A DNA stretch of 64,000 nt from Mycolicibacter engbaekii (GTDB lineage Bacteria; Actinomycetota; Actinomycetes; Mycobacteriales; Mycobacteriaceae). A program made the translations under genes and the position numbers. The notes below the pieces were generated by a model. It was not told where the DNA came from. It searched no databases and saw only the letters and a program-made list of their open reading frames with translations. Numbering within the stretch: position 1 is the first letter of the stretch; every line of letters starts with the position of its first letter. The stretch lies in the NCBI RefSeq assembly GCF_002101585.1, contig NZ_LQOT01000017.1, forward strand, positions 1 to 64,000, read 5' to 3'. Below are positions 34,293-42,272 of the stretch, piece by piece.

Positions 34293-34714
34293 AGGGCCTG
34301 AAGCGGGCGTGGATGCCACTGCTGATCGTGGTGGTGGTGGTGCTCGGCACGCTGACGGTGCTGCGGTTGCGCACCTACTTCGGCGGCGAGAATTCCAACC
34401 TCATCAGCACCAAGGTCAACGACACCAAGCCGTACAACCCGAAGGTCGTAACCTACGAGGTCTTCGGTGAACCCGGCGCGACCGCCGACATCAGCTACCT
34501 CGACCTCGACAGCAGACCCCAACGCGTCGACGCCGCGACACTGCCCTGGTCGGTGACCTTGAGCACCACCTTGTCCGCGATCTCTCCCAACCTCTACGCG
34601 CAGGGCAAAGGCTCCACCCTGGGCTGCCGCATCAGCATCGACAACGAGCTCAAAGACGAGAGAATTGCCACCGGCGCCAGCGCCCTGACCTTCTGCTTGG
34701 TGAAATCCGCATGA
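34289..34714 (+). CDS. MmpS-family membrane-anchored periplasmic protein
   Basis: 141 aa. One N-terminal helix ([19 protein letters not shown], residues 9-27) anchors a periplasmic beta-sandwich: [63 protein letters not shown], with a disulfide-ready pair of cysteines in [15 protein letters not shown] and LTFCLVKSA. MmpS proteins support the partner MmpL transporter in lipid or siderophore export. Its stop overlaps the mmpL ATG (ATGA), so stoichiometry is likely coupled. Which of the many MmpS subgroups it belongs to cannot be told by eye. Confidence 0.92.
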   Translation: MKGLKRAWMPLLIVVVVVLGTLTVLRLRTYFGGENSNLISTKVNDTKPYNPKVVTYEVFGEPGATADISYLDLDSRPQRVDAATLPWSVTLSTTLSAISPNLYAQGKGSTLGCRISIDNELKDERIATGASALTFCLVKSA

Positions 34715-37659
34715 GCAGCGCCACGGAAAACCTCCCCCTTGACGCCCCGACCGCGGCCATCTCCGCGGTTGCCGCCGGCCACGCCAAGCCCGGCCGGATT
34801 GCCAAATGGATTCGGCGGCTGGCCGTTCCGATCATGCTGGGCTGGATCGGGATCATCGTCCTGGCGAACGTGACCGTTCCCCAGCTGGAGAAGGTCGCCG
34901 AAATGGCCGCGATCCAGATGACGCCGGACGACGCGCCGTCGATGATCGCGGTCAAACGCCAGGGCGAGGTTTTCAAGGAGTTCACCTCCAACAGCTCGGT
35001 CATGCTGGTCCTCGAGGGCGAGGAGCCGCTGGGCGCTGATGCCCACCACTACTACGACCAGATCATCGACAAACTCAAGGCCGACACCACCCACGTCGAG
35101 CACGTCCAGGACTTCTGGGGCGATCGTCTGACCGCCGCTGGAGCCCAGAGCCCGGACGGCAAAGCCGCGTACGTGCAGATCTACACCGCGGGTAACCAGG
35201 GCGAGGCGCTGGCCAACGAATCGGTCAAAGCGGTCAACGAGGCGGTCGACAGCGTTACCGCACCACAGGGAGTGAAGGCGTATGTGACCGGCGGCGCGGC
35301 GCTGGCCGCCGATCAGGACAAAGCCGGCACCCGCAGCATGCACGTCATCGAGTCGCTGACCTTCGTGGTCATCATCACCATGATGCTGACGGTCTACCGT
35401 TCGATCACCACGGTGCTGCTGGCGCTGGCGATGGTGGTGACCGGGCTGGCATCGGCTCGGGGCATCGTGGCGTTCCTGGGCTATCACGGTCTGATCGGGC
35501 TCTCGCCCTTCGCCACCAGCCTGTTGGTGACACTGGCCATCGCGGCAGCCACCGACTACGCGATTTTCCTGATCGGCCGATATCAGGAAGCGCGCAGTGC
35601 TGGTGAGGACCGGGAGCAGGCGTACTACACCATGTTTCGCAGCACCGCCCATGTGGTGCTCGGGTCGGGCATGACGATCGCGGGTGCCACGCTGTGCCTG
35701 CACTTCACCCGATTGCCCTACTTCCAGTCATTGGGGATTCCGCTCGGGATCGGCATGACCATCGTCGTCATCACCTCGTTGACGATGGGGTCCGCCGTCA
35801 TCGCGGTGGCCGGCCGGTTCGGCACCCTGCTGGAACCCAAGCGGGCCAATCGAGGCCGCGGCTGGCGGAAGATCGGCGCGGCCGTAAGCCGTTGGCCCGG
35901 ACCGATTCTGATCGCCGCCACCGCAGCAGCCCTGGTCGGCATCCTCGCCCTGCCCGGATACAAGCCCGGCTACAACGACCGCGCCTACATGCCCGCGGAT
36001 CTCCCCGCCAACCAGGGGTTCCTGGCCTCGGACCGGCATTTCCCCTCAGCGCGGATGAACCCCGAGATGCTCATGATCGAAACAGACCACGACATACGAA
36101 ACTCCGCAGACTTTCTGGTGATCGAGCGAATCGCCAAACGGGTCACGGGGGTGGAGGGCGTGTCCCGGGTCATGTCCATCACCCGGCCGCAGGGCATTCC
36201 GATGGAGCACTCCACCTTCGGCTACATACTCGGCATGCAGGCCGTCGGCCAGGACATGACCCGCAAGTTCAACGATGACCGCACAACGGAGATGTTGGCT
36301 CAAGCAGAGGAGATGCAGGTCAACATCGACACCATGACCAAGATGATCGAGCTCATGGAGGAGATGAACGCCACCATGGGACGCATGGTGGGCAAGATGC
36401 ACCTGATGGTCGACGAGATCGAAGAACTGCGCGACAAGATCGCCGATTTCGACGACTTCTTCCGGCCGATGCGCAGCTATTTCTACTGGGAGCCACACTG
36501 TTTCGACATTCCTATCTGCCACGCGCTGCGATCGGTCTTTGATGCGATGGACGGCGTGGACACCATGACGGACAGTTTCCAGCAGATCGTTCCGGACATG
36601 GATGCAATGGCCGCGCAACTGCCGCAGATGCTCACGCTGATGCCGCCGATGATCCAGATGATGAAGAACACCAAGGCCATGATGCTGACCACTTACGCCA
36701 CCCAGAGCGGACTGGCCAAGCAGGCGCAGGAGGCCCAAGGGGATCCCGCCGCAATGGGGGAGGCCTTTGACAAGGCCCGCAACGACGACTCGTTCTATCT
36801 GCCGCCGGAGATCTTCGACAACGCCGAGTTCCAGCGCGGCATGAAGAGTTTCGTGTCTCCAGACGGGCGTGCCGTGCGGTTCATCGTCAACCACGAGGGT
36901 GATCCACTGAGCGCAGAAGGCATCAAGCACATCGACGCGATCAAGCTCGCCGCCAAGGAAGCCATCAAGACCACCCCGTGGGAGGGCTCGAAGATCTACG
37001 TCGGTGGTACTGCCGCGATGTTCAAAGACATGCAGGAGGGCTCCAACTACGACCTGATGATCGCCGGCGTCGCGGCGTTGTGCCTGATCTTCATCATCAT
37101 GCTGGTGATCACTCGCGCCGTGGTGGCCGCGCTGGTGATCGTGGGCACCGTGGTGGTGTCACTCGGCAGTGCCTTCGGGCTGTCGGTGTTGCTCTGGCAG
37201 AACATCATCGGTCTGCAGGTGCACTGGATGGTGATGGCGATGGCGGTGATCATCCTGTTGGCGGTGGGGGCCGACTACAACCTGCTGCTGGTCTCCCGCT
37301 TGCGGGAGGAGATCCACGCCGGCCTGCACACCGGCATGATCCGGGCGATGGGCGGCAGCGGGTCGGTGGTGACCGCCGCGGGACTGGTTTTCGCCTTCAC
37401 CATGATGACGATGGCGATCAGCGAACTGCGCGTGATCGGTCAGGTCGGTACCACGATCGGCCTGGGCCTGCTTCTGGACACCCTGATCATCCGCTCGTTC
37501 ATGACGCCGTCGATCGCGACGCTGCTCGGCAAATGGTTCTGGTGGCCGCAGGTGCCCAGGCTGCGTCCCAAGCCCGCACCCTGGCCTGCGCCGTTGCAGC
37601 GCGGCCCGCGTGACGAGCTTGTGGGGTCCGGCGGCGCAGCGCAGCGGGGAGGTTGGTGA
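34711..37659 (+). CDS. MmpL-family RND transporter
   Basis: 982-aa RND permease driven by the proton gradient, which in mycobacteria exports envelope lipids, siderophores or drugs. The N-terminal helix ([19 protein letters not shown]) is followed by a periplasmic domain, then [17 protein letters not shown] and four more helices with the conserved [16 protein letters not shown] (proton-relay Asp-Tyr). The second half repeats this ([38 protein letters not shown]). A long Met-rich helical hairpin between (about residues 525-665, [26 protein letters not shown]) is typical of this subfamily. Substrate unknown; it is coupled to mmpS and to two small secreted proteins downstream. Confidence 0.93.
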   Translation: MSSATENLPLDAPTAAISAVAAGHAKPGRIAKWIRRLAVPIMLGWIGIIVLANVTVPQLEKVAEMAAIQMTPDDAPSMIAVKRQGEVFKEFTSNSSVMLVLEGEEPLGADAHHYYDQIIDKLKADTTHVEHVQDFWGDRLTAAGAQSPDGKAAYVQIYTAGNQGEALANESVKAVNEAVDSVTAPQGVKAYVTGGAALAADQDKAGTRSMHVIESLTFVVIITMMLTVYRSITTVLLALAMVVTGLASARGIVAFLGYHGLIGLSPFATSLLVTLAIAAATDYAIFLIGRYQEARSAGEDREQAYYTMFRSTAHVVLGSGMTIAGATLCLHFTRLPYFQSLGIPLGIGMTIVVITSLTMGSAVIAVAGRFGTLLEPKRANRGRGWRKIGAAVSRWPGPILIAATAAALVGILALPGYKPGYNDRAYMPADLPANQGFLASDRHFPSARMNPEMLMIETDHDIRNSADFLVIERIAKRVTGVEGVSRVMSITRPQGIPMEHSTFGYILGMQAVGQDMTRKFNDDRTTEMLAQAEEMQVNIDTMTKMIELMEEMNATMGRMVGKMHLMVDEIEELRDKIADFDDFFRPMRSYFYWEPHCFDIPICHALRSVFDAMDGVDTMTDSFQQIVPDMDAMAAQLPQMLTLMPPMIQMMKNTKAMMLTTYATQSGLAKQAQEAQGDPAAMGEAFDKARNDDSFYLPPEIFDNAEFQRGMKSFVSPDGRAVRFIVNHEGDPLSAEGIKHIDAIKLAAKEAIKTTPWEGSKIYVGGTAAMFKDMQEGSNYDLMIAGVAALCLIFIIMLVITRAVVAALVIVGTVVVSLGSAFGLSVLLWQNIIGLQVHWMVMAMAVIILLAVGADYNLLLVSRLREEIHAGLHTGMIRAMGGSGSVVTAAGLVFAFTMMTMAISELRVIGQVGTTIGLGLLLDTLIIRSFMTPSIATLLGKWFWWPQVPRLRPKPAPWPAPLQRGPRDELVGSGGAAQRGGW

Positions 37660-37988
37660 TGAAGGCGGCCATATGGGCGCTGGCAGGTGTGCCGGCGGCA
37701 ATTCTTCTCGCGGTGCCCGCGCACGCCGACGTCGACACCGACTTCGCCGGCCGGTTGCACGGTTACGGGATCTACGGGGCGCGTGACTACAACGCCTGGA
37801 TCGGCAAGCTCACCTGCAAGCGGCTGATCAACGGCATCGACCACGACGCGTTCCAGTCGGCCGCCTTCGTCGGCAAGAACCTCAAAGGCGCCGACTCCCA
37901 GCAGACCTGGCAATTCCTGGGTGCGGCGCTGAGCACTTACTGCCCGGACAAGCTGATCGTGGTGGAACAGGCTGGAGGTCTTCGATGA
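37659..37988 (+). CDS. Small secreted DUF732-like protein
   Basis: 109 aa. A signal peptide [23 protein letters not shown] (about residues 1-23) precedes a mature part DVDTDFAGRLHGYGIYGARDYNAWIGKLTCKRLINGIDHDAFQSAAFVGKNL ending CPDKLIVVEQAGGLR. Two cysteines probably form a disulfide, as in DUF732 proteins. The start ATG 37659 overlaps the mmpL stop (TGATG) and has GGGGAGG 6 bases before it, so TTG/GTG codons just upstream are not used. It is coupled to the DUF5078-like gene (ATGA). A periplasmic partner of the transporter is inferred from position only. Confidence 0.85.
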   Translation: MKAAIWALAGVPAAILLAVPAHADVDTDFAGRLHGYGIYGARDYNAWIGKLTCKRLINGIDHDAFQSAAFVGKNLKGADSQQTWQFLGAALSTYCPDKLIVVEQAGGLR

Positions 37989-38425
37989 ACCGCAAGAGCT
38001 GGGCTCTGGTGGTGGGGCTGCTGACCGGTATGGCCGCGGCGGGGACCGCGTCGGCGGATGCGACGGAGAACTTTCCGATTCCCAACCGGATGCTGCACAC
38101 CAGTTGTAGTGCCGAACAGATCATGGCGGCCGCCCGCGATGTCACGCCGGTCTACTACCAGCGCTACATGATCGACTACAACAACAAGTCCCCGCAGCTG
38201 CATCAGGCGGTGCAGGACCGGATCCACTGGTTCTACTCCATGGACTACTCGGGCCGGCGTGCCTATTCGGAGAACCTGGCCACCGATATCTACTACGAGA
38301 AGCTCGCCTTCGCCTGGCCGAACTGGTCCAAGCTGTTCTTCAACAACCACGGGGTCGCGGCCCGGACCACCGACGTCTGCGAGCAGTATCCCGCCCAGGA
38401 CATGGGGGTGTGGAGTTGGACCTGA
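37985..38425 (+). CDS. Secreted DUF5078-like protein
   Basis: 146 aa with a signal peptide (MNRKSWALVVGLLTGMAAAGTASA). The mature region has two cysteines (HTSCSAEQIMAAARDVTPVYYQRYMIDYNN and TTDVCEQYPAQD) and a Tyr/Trp-rich core (DRIHWFYSMDYSGRRAYSENLATDIYYEKLAFAWPNWSKLFFNNHG). Mycobacterial DUF5078 proteins of this look often accompany MmpL genes. It begins inside the stop of the preceding gene (ATGA) and ends 4 bases before the convergent TetR. Last gene of the mmpS-mmpL unit. Confidence 0.85.
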   Translation: MNRKSWALVVGLLTGMAAAGTASADATENFPIPNRMLHTSCSAEQIMAAARDVTPVYYQRYMIDYNNKSPQLHQAVQDRIHWFYSMDYSGRRAYSENLATDIYYEKLAFAWPNWSKLFFNNHGVAARTTDVCEQYPAQDMGVWSWT

Positions 38426-38429
38426 CCCC

Positions 38430-38990
38430 TCAGGTCAGTGGCTCCACAACCCGCCGTGCGATGGTCAGCAGGATCTCATGCAGTTCCTCGTCGGCGATAT
38501 CTGCAAGCTCCGGATCGGCTGCCGCGGTGAAGGTTCCCGCCATCAGCGCGGTCGTGATCACGCGGGCCGTCGCGTCGGGTTCGGGGCCGCGGACGATGGC
38601 CGCCACATCATCGCTGACGGCCATGAAGTCTTCGCGGGATCGCACCGCATGCTCGACGGCGCGGTCATAGAACAGGAACGTGAGCCGGCGATAGCGTACG
38701 GCGAGTTCGACGACGCCGCTCACCGTCACGTCCCGCTTGCCCTGCTGGGTGGGCATGGCCTGGGCGATCTTGATGACCCGCACGATGTCATCGAACATCG
38801 GCTCCACCAGTGCGACGACGATGTCATCGCGGGACCGGAATTGGTAGTAGACGGCCGGCTTACTCACGCCCAGCCGGTCGGCGATCATCTGCATGGACGT
38901 CCCGCCCACGCTGTGCTCGACGAACAGGTCCAGCGCAGCCTGCAGCACCCGCTCACGCGCCGATCCGCGCGGCGCCACCGGCTTGGCCAC
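38430..38990 (-). CDS. TetR-family regulator flanking the mmpS-mmpL operon (right)
   Basis: 186 aa, GTG start (VAKPVAPRGSARERVLQAA). The DNA-binding domain LDLFVEHSVGGTSMQMIADRLGVSKPAVYYQFRSRDDIVVALVEPMFDDIVRV is so close to the left TetR (33364-33972) that the two are paralogs from a duplication. It reads toward the operon's 3' end, so it does not share a promoter with it. It may act on the operon jointly with, or instead of, the left regulator. No palindrome is obvious in its own 56-base upstream gap. Confidence 0.9.
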   Translation of the reverse strand: MAKPVAPRGSARERVLQAALDLFVEHSVGGTSMQMIADRLGVSKPAVYYQFRSRDDIVVALVEPMFDDIVRVIKIAQAMPTQQGKRDVTVSGVVELAVRYRRLTFLFYDRAVEHAVRSREDFMAVSDDVAAIVRGPEPDATARVITTALMAGTFTAAADPELADIADEELHEILLTIARRVVEPLT

Positions 38991-39046
38991 GACATTCCTC
39001 CCGTCGTCGCGGCCAGCCTATCGCGCGAGGTAAGCGTGGCCGGCGG

Positions 39047-39520
39047 CTACGCCGCGGCCTTGACGTGCCGGCGCTGGCGCTCCATGGTGGCGAAGTAGAA
39101 GGCGTAGGCGAACGCGCAACTGGTGAACAGGCTCGACACGAAGTAGAGCCACGGCTGGCGCAGCCCGCGGCGGTAGCCGTCGACAATGGTGAACAGCGGC
39201 AGCAGGACGACATTGATGATCGTGTAGTCCTGGCTTGCCGAGCCGGCCGCCGGATTGGTGTACATCAGCTGGATGTAGTGCGTCCAACTGCCCGGTCCCC
39301 AGATCGGATTGTGGTTGGGCCCGTGCGCGTATTCGTTGACGAACCGGATGTTGAAGTACCAGCCCAGCACGATCGAACCGATTCCGACCGCGTAGAACAC
39401 CATCTCCAGCGGCGAGAAGAGTGCGCCGCCAGACGGTTTCGCAAAAACGGCCCGGTTGGAAGACACGATCCACCAGATGGTCGCCAGGCCGAGTACCGCA
39501 TGCACGATGAGCGAGATCAT
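39047..39520 (-). CDS. DUF2834-like four-helix membrane protein
   Basis: 157 aa with about four hydrophobic segments: SLIVHAVLGLATIWWIVSS, LEMVFYAVGIGSIVLGWYFNI, YTIINVVLLPLFTIVDGYRR and WLYFVSSLFTSCAFAYAFYFATMERQRR. A conserved loop FVNEYAHGPNHNPIWGPGSWTHYIQLMYTNPAAGSASQDY lies between helices 2 and 3. It diverges from the TetR at 39606, and a 20-base operator copy lies between them, so it is likely controlled by that repressor. Function unknown. Confidence 0.8.
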   Translation of the reverse strand: MISLIVHAVLGLATIWWIVSSNRAVFAKPSGGALFSPLEMVFYAVGIGSIVLGWYFNIRFVNEYAHGPNHNPIWGPGSWTHYIQLMYTNPAAGSASQDYTIINVVLLPLFTIVDGYRRGLRQPWLYFVSSLFTSCAFAYAFYFATMERQRRHVKAAA

Positions 39521-39547
39521 GCGGGCAGTCTCTCACCGCCTGGCTTC

Positions 39548-39567
39548 AGTTTTGTCAAAATTGCCGT
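39548..39567. promoter_or_regulatory. Operator copy 1 for the TetR at 39606
   Basis: AGTTTTGTCAAAATTGCCGT, in the 85-base gap between the DUF2834-like gene and the divergent TetR. The reverse complement of 40241-40260 differs from it at one position only (A to T). Two near-identical copies on either side of one regulator gene point to a shared operator. Confidence 0.75.
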
Positions 39568-39605
39568 CATCGGTCGCCCTGGCGCGCTGCGGTACGTTTA
39601 CCCGC

Positions 39606-40238
39606 ATGCCCCGAGCGCCCCAGACTGCGCGCAGCGAACGCACCCGCGAAGCGTTGCGCCAGGCCGCACTCGTGCGCTTTCTGGCTCAGGGCGTCGAGGA
39701 CACCTCCGCTGAGCAGATCGCCGCCGACGCCGGCGTATCGCTGCGAACGTTTTATCGGCACTTCACCTCCAAGCACGACCTGCTGTTCGCCGACTACGAC
39801 GCCGGGCTGCAGTGGTTTCGCAGTGCCCTGGCCGCGCGCCCGCCGGGTGAGCCGATGATCGAGTCGGTCCAGGCGGCGATTTTCGCGTTTCCCTACGACG
39901 TCGAAGCGGTGACGCGCATCGCCGCGCTGCGCGCCGAGGAGCTCGATCCGGAACGCATCGTGCGCCACATGAGGCAGGTGGAGACCGACTTCGCAGACGC
40001 CGTGGCCGAACGGCTGCGGGCCACCGCACCCGGCGGCGCGGCGCGGACCGGCGACGGCGAGGCGCAGCCCGGACCGGCGCAACAAGCAGGCGATGCGCTG
40101 CCGGTGGCGGTGACCGCGCGCTGCATCGCGGCGGCCGTGTTCGCCGCGATGGAGGTCTGGATGCTCGGGCAGGACCGCTCGCTGGCGGAGCTGGCCCGGA
40201 TGTGCCGCGAGGCCCTCAATTCGCTGCGCAACCTCTAG
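39606..40238 (+). CDS. TetR-family regulator (Rv3830c-like)
   Basis: 210 aa. The DNA-binding domain is REALRQAALVRFLAQGVEDTSAEQIAADAGVSLRTFYRHFTSKHDLLFADYD, recognition helix SLRTFYRHFTSKH. The acyl-TetR-like C-terminus contains MRQVETDFADAVAERLRATA and an Ala-rich helix with AVFAAMEVWMLGQD. ATG 39606 is chosen over upstream in-frame codons, which run through the operator. Matched operators lie before this gene and after its stop, so it probably represses the DUF2834-like gene, itself, and the FAD dehydrogenase downstream. The M. tuberculosis equivalent pair is Rv3830c-Rv3829c. Confidence 0.9.
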   Translation: MPRAPQTARSERTREALRQAALVRFLAQGVEDTSAEQIAADAGVSLRTFYRHFTSKHDLLFADYDAGLQWFRSALAARPPGEPMIESVQAAIFAFPYDVEAVTRIAALRAEELDPERIVRHMRQVETDFADAVAERLRATAPGGAARTGDGEAQPGPAQQAGDALPVAVTARCIAAAVFAAMEVWMLGQDRSLAELARMCREALNSLRNL

Positions 40239-40240
40239 TT

Positions 40241-40260
40241 ACGGCAATATTGACAAAACT
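40241..40260. promoter_or_regulatory. Operator copy 2, upstream of the FAD dehydrogenase
   Basis: ACGGCAATATTGACAAAACT begins three bases after the TetR stop and lies about 45 bases before the ATG of the FAD gene at 40304. Its complement matches the site at 39548-39567 at 19 of 20 bases. It contains TTGACA, so bound repressor could cover the minus-35 region. Confidence 0.75.
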
Positions 40261-40303
40261 AGGCCCGCGTGCCAGCGTTCCCGGAAAGCGGGAAGGCGGA
40301 TCG

Positions 40304-41866
40304 ATGACCGATTACGACGCGATCGTCATAGGGTCCGGGCATAACGGCCTGGCCGCGGCGGTCATCCTGCAGCGCGCCGGACTGCGCACGCTGTGCCTGG
40401 AGGCCGGGCGCTATGCCGGGGGGATGGCGTCGACGGTGGAGTTGTTCGACGGCTACCGGTTCGAGATCGCGGGCTCGGTGCAGTTCCCGACGTCGGCCGC
40501 GGTCAGTGCGGAGCTGGGCCTGGACGGTCTGGACACCGTCGACCTCGAGGTCATGTCGGTGGCCATGCGCGGCATCGGTGACGCGCCCCTGATCCAATAC
40601 GCCGATCCGATGAAGATGTTCACCCACCTCAGTGAGGTGCACGGCGCCGAGGCGGTCAACGGCATGGCCGGCCTGCTGGCCTGGAGCCAAGCCCCCACCC
40701 GGGCGCTGGGCCGTTTCGAGGCGGGCCGCCCGCCGAAGTCGCTCGACGAAATGTATGCCTGCGCCACAAACGAATTCGAACGCTCCGCCATCGACGACAT
40801 GCTGTTCGGCTCGGTCACCGACGTGCTGGACCGGTATCTGCCTGACCGGGAGAAGCATGCGGCGTTACGCGGCTCCTTCACGGTGCTGGCGGTCAACACC
40901 CTCTACCGCGGACCGGCCACCCCCGGCAGTGCCGCCGCCCTGGCCTTCGGCCTGGGGGTGCCCGACGAGAACACCGTCCTGATGAAGAAGCTGCGCGGGG
41001 GGATCGGGGCACTTACCGGACACCTCTGCGAGGAGTTCACCGCACTGGGCGGGCAGCTGCGGCTGCGCACCGTGGTGGCCGAAATTCTGGTCGACCGAGC
41101 CGGACCCCGGGTCAGCGGCGTGCGCACCGACGGCGGCGACACCGTGAGCGCACCGGTGGTGGTATCGGCCGTCGCCCCCGACGTCACCGTCACCCGGCTG
41201 CTCGACGCGGCTTCGGTGCCTGAGGACATCCGCGCCCGCTACGCCGGAATCGACCACCGGGGCAGTTATCTGCAGATGCATTTCGCCCTGGACGAGGCGC
41301 CGGAGTTCGCCGCTCCCTACGAGATGCTCAACGAGCCCGCGATGCAGGCGTCGCTGGGCATCTTCTGCACGCCCGAGGAGGTGCAGAAGCAGTGGGAGCA
41401 GGCCCGTCGCGGCGTCGTTCCGGCCGACCCGACGGTGGTGTTGCAGATCCCGTCACTGCACGACCCGGAACTGGCGCCGCCCGGCAAGCACGCCGCGTCG
41501 GCCTTCGCCCTGTGGTTCCCCATCGAGGGCAACGGGAACTACGGCCAGATGAAAGTGGAGATGGGCCAACGGGTGATCGACAAGATCACCCGGCTGGCAC
41601 CGAATTTCGAGCGCAGCATCACCCGGCACACCACCTTCACGCCGCGCCACATGGGCACCATGTTCGGTGCCCCCGGCGGCGATTACTGCCACGGCCTGCT
41701 CAACCCCGACCAGATCGGCCCGAACCGTCCCGGCCCCACCGGGTTCTTGGGACAGCCGTTACCCGTGCAGGGCCTGTATCTGGGCAGCGCGGGCTGTCAC
41801 GGCGGTCCCGGGATCACCTTCATACCGGGCTATAACGCCGCCCATCAGGTGCTGGCAGACCGCTGA
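40304..41866 (+). CDS. FAD-dependent dehydrogenase, phytoene-desaturase-like (Rv3829c-like)
   Basis: 520-aa flavoprotein of the phytoene desaturase/carotenoid isomerase-like family. The N-terminal dinucleotide motif is YDAIVIGSGHNGLAAAVILQRAGLRTLCLEAGRYAGGMAST. The middle contains the LRTVVAEILVDRAGPRVSGVRTDGGD oxidoreductase stretch and PVVVSAVAPDVTVTRLL; the C-terminus has the second FAD motif VQGLYLGSAGCHGGPGITFIPGYNAAHQVL. Mycobacteria have several such proteins of unknown substrate. ATG 40304 is where the FAD motif begins properly. Operator copy 2 lies just upstream. The stop is followed by a 70-base gap to the convergent gene. Confidence 0.9.
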   Translation: MTDYDAIVIGSGHNGLAAAVILQRAGLRTLCLEAGRYAGGMASTVELFDGYRFEIAGSVQFPTSAAVSAELGLDGLDTVDLEVMSVAMRGIGDAPLIQYADPMKMFTHLSEVHGAEAVNGMAGLLAWSQAPTRALGRFEAGRPPKSLDEMYACATNEFERSAIDDMLFGSVTDVLDRYLPDREKHAALRGSFTVLAVNTLYRGPATPGSAAALAFGLGVPDENTVLMKKLRGGIGALTGHLCEEFTALGGQLRLRTVVAEILVDRAGPRVSGVRTDGGDTVSAPVVVSAVAPDVTVTRLLDAASVPEDIRARYAGIDHRGSYLQMHFALDEAPEFAAPYEMLNEPAMQASLGIFCTPEEVQKQWEQARRGVVPADPTVVLQIPSLHDPELAPPGKHAASAFALWFPIEGNGNYGQMKVEMGQRVIDKITRLAPNFERSITRHTTFTPRHMGTMFGAPGGDYCHGLLNPDQIGPNRPGPTGFLGQPLPVQGLYLGSAGCHGGPGITFIPGYNAAHQVLADR

Positions 41867-41936
41867 CCAGGACGCCGAGCGTGTAACCAGCACGAAAAAT
41901 CCCACCGGAATTCGGTCTGAGTGCACGTTGGGCGAG

Positions 41937-42272
41937 TCAGCGGTCGGCCAGCAGCTCGTCGAGCAGCGCCAGGAACTTCTCCGGGTGGGCCGGGGTGAAG
42001 GCCGGCCGGGGCCACGGGTCGCCCTGCAGATCCAGGGTGACCAGCGTGGACCGCACCGGCCGCCGGACGTCCAGCGGCAGCCAGCGCCGCAGATCCGAAC
42101 TGCCCCAGATCCGGAAGCGGTGGGTGAACGTGCCCAGCGGCTCGCTGCGATAGCGACGGATCGCCGACAGCGGGATCACCTTGGAGGTGCCGGAAGGGAA
42201 GTGGTAGCGGCGCAACGTGATTGCCCGTCGATCCAGCGCCACCAGGCCGTCGTCGTAGGAGTCGCCGCTCAC
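41937..42272 (-). CDS. Small conserved protein coupled to the MBL-Rieske gene (Rv3819-like)
   Basis: 111 aa, the length of M. tuberculosis Rv3819, starting with GTG (42270-42272; VSGDSYDDGLVALDRRAITLRRYHFPSGTSKVIPLSAIRRYRSEPLG). The sequence looks like a pleckstrin-like or bPH-type beta domain: short strands with RFRIWGSSDLRRWLPLDVRRPVRSTLVTLDLQGDPWPRPAFTPAHPEKFLALLDELLADR. No signal or membrane helix. The start overlaps the upstream stop (GTGA), so it works with the MBL-Rieske protein. Function unknown. Confidence 0.85.
   Translation of the reverse strand: MSGDSYDDGLVALDRRAITLRRYHFPSGTSKVIPLSAIRRYRSEPLGTFTHRFRIWGSSDLRRWLPLDVRRPVRSTLVTLDLQGDPWPRPAFTPAHPEKFLALLDELLADR

Noticed and set aside
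41867..41936. Possible hairpin (GAGCGTG...CACG) after the FAD gene
   Set aside because: Arms are too short to support a structure.
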